Shown: positions 14,700 to 15,850 of the stretch, in pieces
Position numbering within the stretch: the first letter of the stretch is position 1
Layout: each line of letters starts with the position of its first letter
NCBI GenBank assembly: GCA_900766895.1
Contig: CAAFXF010000009.1
Coordinates: 1 to 15,850 of the forward strand
Source of the DNA: Clostridia bacterium
GTDB taxonomy: Bacteria > Bacillota > Clostridia > Oscillospirales > Acutalibacteraceae
Length of the DNA stretch: 15,850 bases
Reading direction: 5' to 3'
Translations under genes and position numbers: made by a program
The notes under the pieces: model-generated
Told to the model about the DNA's origin: nothing
The model's input: only the letters and a program-made list of their open reading frames with translations
Databases searched by the model: none

Positions 14700-14737
14700 G
14701 CAGGAGTGGCGGAATGGCAGACGCGCTAGATTCAGGT
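14700..14737 (+). pseudogene. Truncated tRNA-Leu: 5' half only, ends just after the anticodon loop
   Basis: GCAGGAGTGGCGGAAT and the following bases reproduce the acceptor 5' strand, D arm and anticodon loop (TTCAGGT, anticodon CAG at 14733-14735) of a leucine tRNA. They closely match the intact gene 72 bases downstream. After the loop the sequence departs: the 3' anticodon strand, variable arm, T arm and a CTCCTGC acceptor strand are all missing. The remnant can instead form another hairpin, GAGTGGCG (14704-14711) with CGCCACCTC (14740-14748), one base bulged. It cannot make a tRNA. Confidence 0.8.
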
Positions 14738-14771
14738 AACGCCACCTCTGTGATAGGTAAAAATTCAATAT

Positions 14772-14858
14772 GCAGAAGTGGCGGAATAGGCAGACGCGTA
14801 TGATTCAGGTTCATATCGGCGTGAGTCGGTGAGGGTTCAAGTCCCTTCTTCTGCACCA
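14772..14858 (+). tRNA. tRNA-Leu(CAG), with encoded CCA
   Basis: A complete 87-base class II tRNA. Acceptor GCAGAAG (14772-14778) pairs with CTTCTGC (14848-14854), followed by A and an encoded CCA. The D stem is GCG/CGC (14781-14783, 14795-14797). The anticodon stem TATGA/TCATA holds loop TTCAGGT with anticodon CAG at 14806-14808, reading CUG. The long variable arm (14816-14830) has stem CGGC/GTCG around GTGA, as expected for Leu. The T stem GAGGG/CCCTT carries loop TTCAAGT. A hairpin terminator follows five bases later. Confidence 0.96.
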
Positions 14859-14863
14859 GAGAT

Positions 14864-14908
14864 AATAGTTTCTCAACTTAATCATAAAGAATAAGTTGAG
14901 AAACTATT
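14864..14908 (+). terminator. Terminator after tRNA-Leu
   Basis: A perfect 17-bp stem (14864-14880 with 14892-14908) and an 11-base loop, followed by TGCTTTTTA. It ends tRNA transcription and insulates the next gene. The long reading frame starting at TTG 14896 begins inside this stem, which rules that start out. Confidence 0.85.
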
Positions 14909-14917
14909 TGCTTTTTA

Positions 14918-14946
14918 TTGACAATTGTTTTGAATTGCTTTATCAT
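14918..14946 (+). promoter_or_regulatory. Promoter of the AT-rich two-gene cassette behind the tRNA
   Basis: A perfect TTGACA (14918-14923), a 17-base spacer and TATCAT (14941-14946), one mismatch from the -10 consensus. The predicted start near 14953 leaves about 24 bases of leader before TTG 14977. Confidence 0.75.
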
Positions 14947-14964
14947 ATTTGTATAGTTATATTT

Positions 14965-14971
14965 GGAAGTG
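14965..14971 (+). promoter_or_regulatory. Ribosome binding site that fixes the membrane-protein start
   Basis: GGAAGTG, five bases before TTG 14977. It is the only in-frame start with such a site that lies downstream of the promoter at 14918-14946 and before the conserved-looking N-terminal helix. Confidence 0.55.
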
Positions 14972-14976
14972 ATTAT

Positions 14977-15504
14977 TTGGATGAAGTAAAATTTAATATT
15001 GATACAGTTAAGGTGCTTTTAGATACAGCAAAGAGTGAATATGATAATGAACATAATAGAACTTCTGTTATTGACAGTAAGACAAGTATTGCCTTACCAA
15101 TTATATCTGCTTATTGTTTAGCATTAGCACAAATGAATGATTATAAAGCTATTTTTACTATGCAAATTAATTCATTCAGAGATATGCTTATTCCGTCTTG
15201 TTTGTTTTTAACTTTTACTATAAGTTGGTTGTTAGCGTTAATATCTGTTATTATGATGGTCAAAGTTATCAAAATGAGAGATTATCATGTAATTAAAGTG
15301 GAAGATTTATATGATAACGATTATTTCCAAGAAGAACCCTTGTTTTTATCAATAAAGTTAATAGAGCTATATATCGAAGCTACAGAATTAAATAAATCGG
15401 CAAACGATAATAGAATTCCATTATATAAAAAAGGTTGGATTTTAACAGTTGTATCTATTGTTCTATTTGTTACTTATGTTATAGTAAAAAATTATGTTAG
15501 TTAG
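14977..15504 (+). CDS. Three-helix membrane protein, layout like Pycsar/SLATT-type defence effectors
   Basis: A 175-residue protein from the TTG start. The frame is open upstream to 14896, but that part covers a terminator stem and the promoter. Layout: a charged N-terminal helix (2-35, with EYDNEHNRTSVIDSK), membrane segment 1 (about 37-53, IALPIISAYCLALAQ), membrane segment 2 (about 71-97), a cytosolic acidic and helical stretch (about 100-150), Asn-Arg and Lys-Lys before membrane segment 3 (about 153-172). The D-x-K motif entering the first helix, the paired helices, and the K-before-helix end resemble PycTM (DUF5706) and SLATT effectors, which perforate the membrane when triggered by cyclic nucleotides. 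This is resemblance by eye only, and no nucleotide cyclase gene is visible. Codon and base use are far more AT-rich than upstream genes, suggesting transfer. A 58-residue gene follows after 12 bases. Confidence 0.65.
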   Translation: MDEVKFNIDTVKVLLDTAKSEYDNEHNRTSVIDSKTSIALPIISAYCLALAQMNDYKAIFTMQINSFRDMLIPSCLFLTFTISWLLALISVIMMVKVIKMRDYHVIKVEDLYDNDYFQEEPLFLSIKLIELYIEATELNKSANDNRIPLYKKGWILTVVSIVLFVTYVIVKNYVS

Positions 15505-15516
15505 GAGTGATGAGTG

Positions 15517-15693
15517 ATGTCCGAAGATGCAAAAAATACAATAAATGCCATTAAATCTGGTAATCTTCCCCCAATTAATAAATCTAACAGCAATCAAAGT
15601 GTTGGTATTGGTACGAGTCAAAGAGGATTAGATAGAACTACATTCGGTTTGCAAACAATTAGCGAGGAAACCAAAATAAAACGCAATAAGTAA
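15517..15693 (+). CDS. Unknown small hydrophilic protein (58 aa)
   Basis: A small gene with AGGAG nine bases before its ATG, 12 bases after the stop of the membrane protein and just before a terminator, so very likely the second gene of the same unit. The product has no membrane segment or cysteine. It starts MSEDAKNTINAIKSGNLPP, has a Ser/Asn-rich middle (22-34), the stretch RGLDRTTFGLQTI (36-48) and a basic tail KIKRNK. I recognise no family. Given its partner it might be a regulator, an immunity or antitoxin-like peptide, or a sensor; none of these is shown by the sequence. A lack of Cys and of a clear leader/core layout argues against it being the substrate of the PqqD-like protein. Confidence 0.6.
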   Translation: MSEDAKNTINAIKSGNLPPINKSNSNQSVGIGTSQRGLDRTTFGLQTISEETKIKRNK

Positions 15694-15701
15694 TCAGATG
15701 T

Positions 15702-15741
15702 TAAAATAAGGTAGAAATCAAAAGACTTCTACCTTATTTTA
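15702..15741. terminator. Terminator of the two-gene cassette, probably bidirectional
   Basis: A perfect 15-bp stem (15702-15716 with 15727-15741) with loop ATCAAAAGAC. The stem base is A/T-rich, giving a T run on both strands. Confidence 0.85.
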
Positions 15742-15792
15742 TTTTAGATTTATGATGCTAAATTCAAGATTTGAACTTCGAGCTTGTAAAAT

Positions 15793-15830
15793 AAAGTGTG
15801 TAAGTTATAAAAATAGCTTGCACACTTTTT
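15793..15830 (+). terminator. Second hairpin with T run near the right edge
   Basis: AAAGTGTGTAAG (15793-15804) pairs with CTTGCACACTTT (15817-15828) with one G-T pair. The stem can extend three more pairs, leaving a six-base loop. It runs into TTTTT (15826-15830). It may serve a convergent gene beyond the window. No coding region is visible from 15742 to the right end. Confidence 0.6.
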
Positions 15831-15850
15831 GCATTTGCGGGAAAGTGTGC
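15820..15850. repeat. Third arm of the same repeat: alternative hairpin at the right edge
   Basis: GCACACTTT (15820-15828) can also pair with AAAGTGTGC (15842-15850), the last nine bases of the window. The middle arm is therefore shared between two mutually exclusive hairpins, and the structure may continue outside. Confidence 0.45.

Noticed and set aside
14392..14856. 154-codon minus-strand frame across the PqqD-like gene and tRNAs
   Set aside because: It overlaps a tRNA and a supported gene on the other strand; its repeated residues come from translating the two tRNA copies.
14896..14976. Longer N-terminus for the membrane protein
   Set aside because: The region covers the 3' strand of the tRNA terminator stem and the TTGACA/TATCAT promoter, so it is upstream of the likely transcription start.
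15517..15693. Small ORF as a precursor peptide for the PqqD-like protein
   Set aside because: It is separated by a tRNA and a terminator, belongs to a different transcription unit and base composition, and shows no Cys or leader/core organisation.
15762..15785. Minus-strand GTTCAAATC resembling a tRNA T arm
   Set aside because: The flanking bases give only about three pairs, with no acceptor, D arm or anticodon arm; likely chance.
14859..15850. Direct repeat of the tRNA 3' end marking the far side of an integrated element
   Set aside because: I found no second copy of the CTTCTGCACCA end in the rest of the window; a far att site could lie outside.
1..15850. CRISPR array, insertion sequence, integrase or phage structural genes
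   Set aside because: No spaced repeat series, transposase or integrase motifs are visible on either strand.

Overview
The window looks like a chromosomal segment of a low-to-medium GC gut-type Clostridia (Bacillota, perhaps Oscillospiraceae/Ruminococcaceae; genus not determinable). The grounds are the cdaA-cdaR c-di-AMP pair, strong AGGAGG-type ribosome binding sites, occasional GTG/TTG starts, AT-rich consensus promoters, and a two-hairpin intergenic repeat of a kind I recall from many Clostridia. Most of it is ordinary housekeeping and metabolic sequence; the accessory material is at the right end.

Left part, minus strand (1-3527): a highly acidic unknown protein, then a DUF3343 small protein overlapping a class-V aminotransferase/cysteine desulfurase-like enzyme (a probable sulfur or selenium transfer pair), then diadenylate cyclase cdaA overlapping its regulator cdaR, which runs off the left edge.

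Centre-left, plus strand (3608-6553): a promoter divergent from the acidic gene drives an aldose-1-epimerase (LacX-like) gene and a glutamine-dependent NAD+ synthetase. They end at a perfect 16-bp bidirectional terminator followed by the intergenic repeat.

Centre-right, minus strand (6613-13010): from a consensus promoter come two overlapping half-size ABC exporters forming an asymmetric heterodimer (one degenerate ATP site) and a GH18 lipoprotein with a discoidin-like domain. An L-fucose isomerase-like gene follows with its own promoter.

Right part, plus strand (13026-15850): from a divergent promoter come a Gfo/Idh/MocA oxidoreductase with an unusual cysteine cluster and a stand-alone PqqD-like (RiPP recognition element fold) protein. 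Then come a truncated 5' half of a tRNA-Leu, an intact tRNA-Leu(CAG), and its terminator. Immediately behind the tRNA is a distinctly AT-rich two-gene transcription unit with its own promoter and terminator. It encodes a three-helix membrane protein laid out like the membrane effectors of Pycsar/SLATT-type anti-phage systems, and a 58-residue hydrophilic protein. This tRNA-linked cassette and the oxidoreductase-PqqD pair are the best candidates for undescribed biology. Several gene starts were moved inward from the longest possible reading frame because promoters or terminators overlap the longer version.
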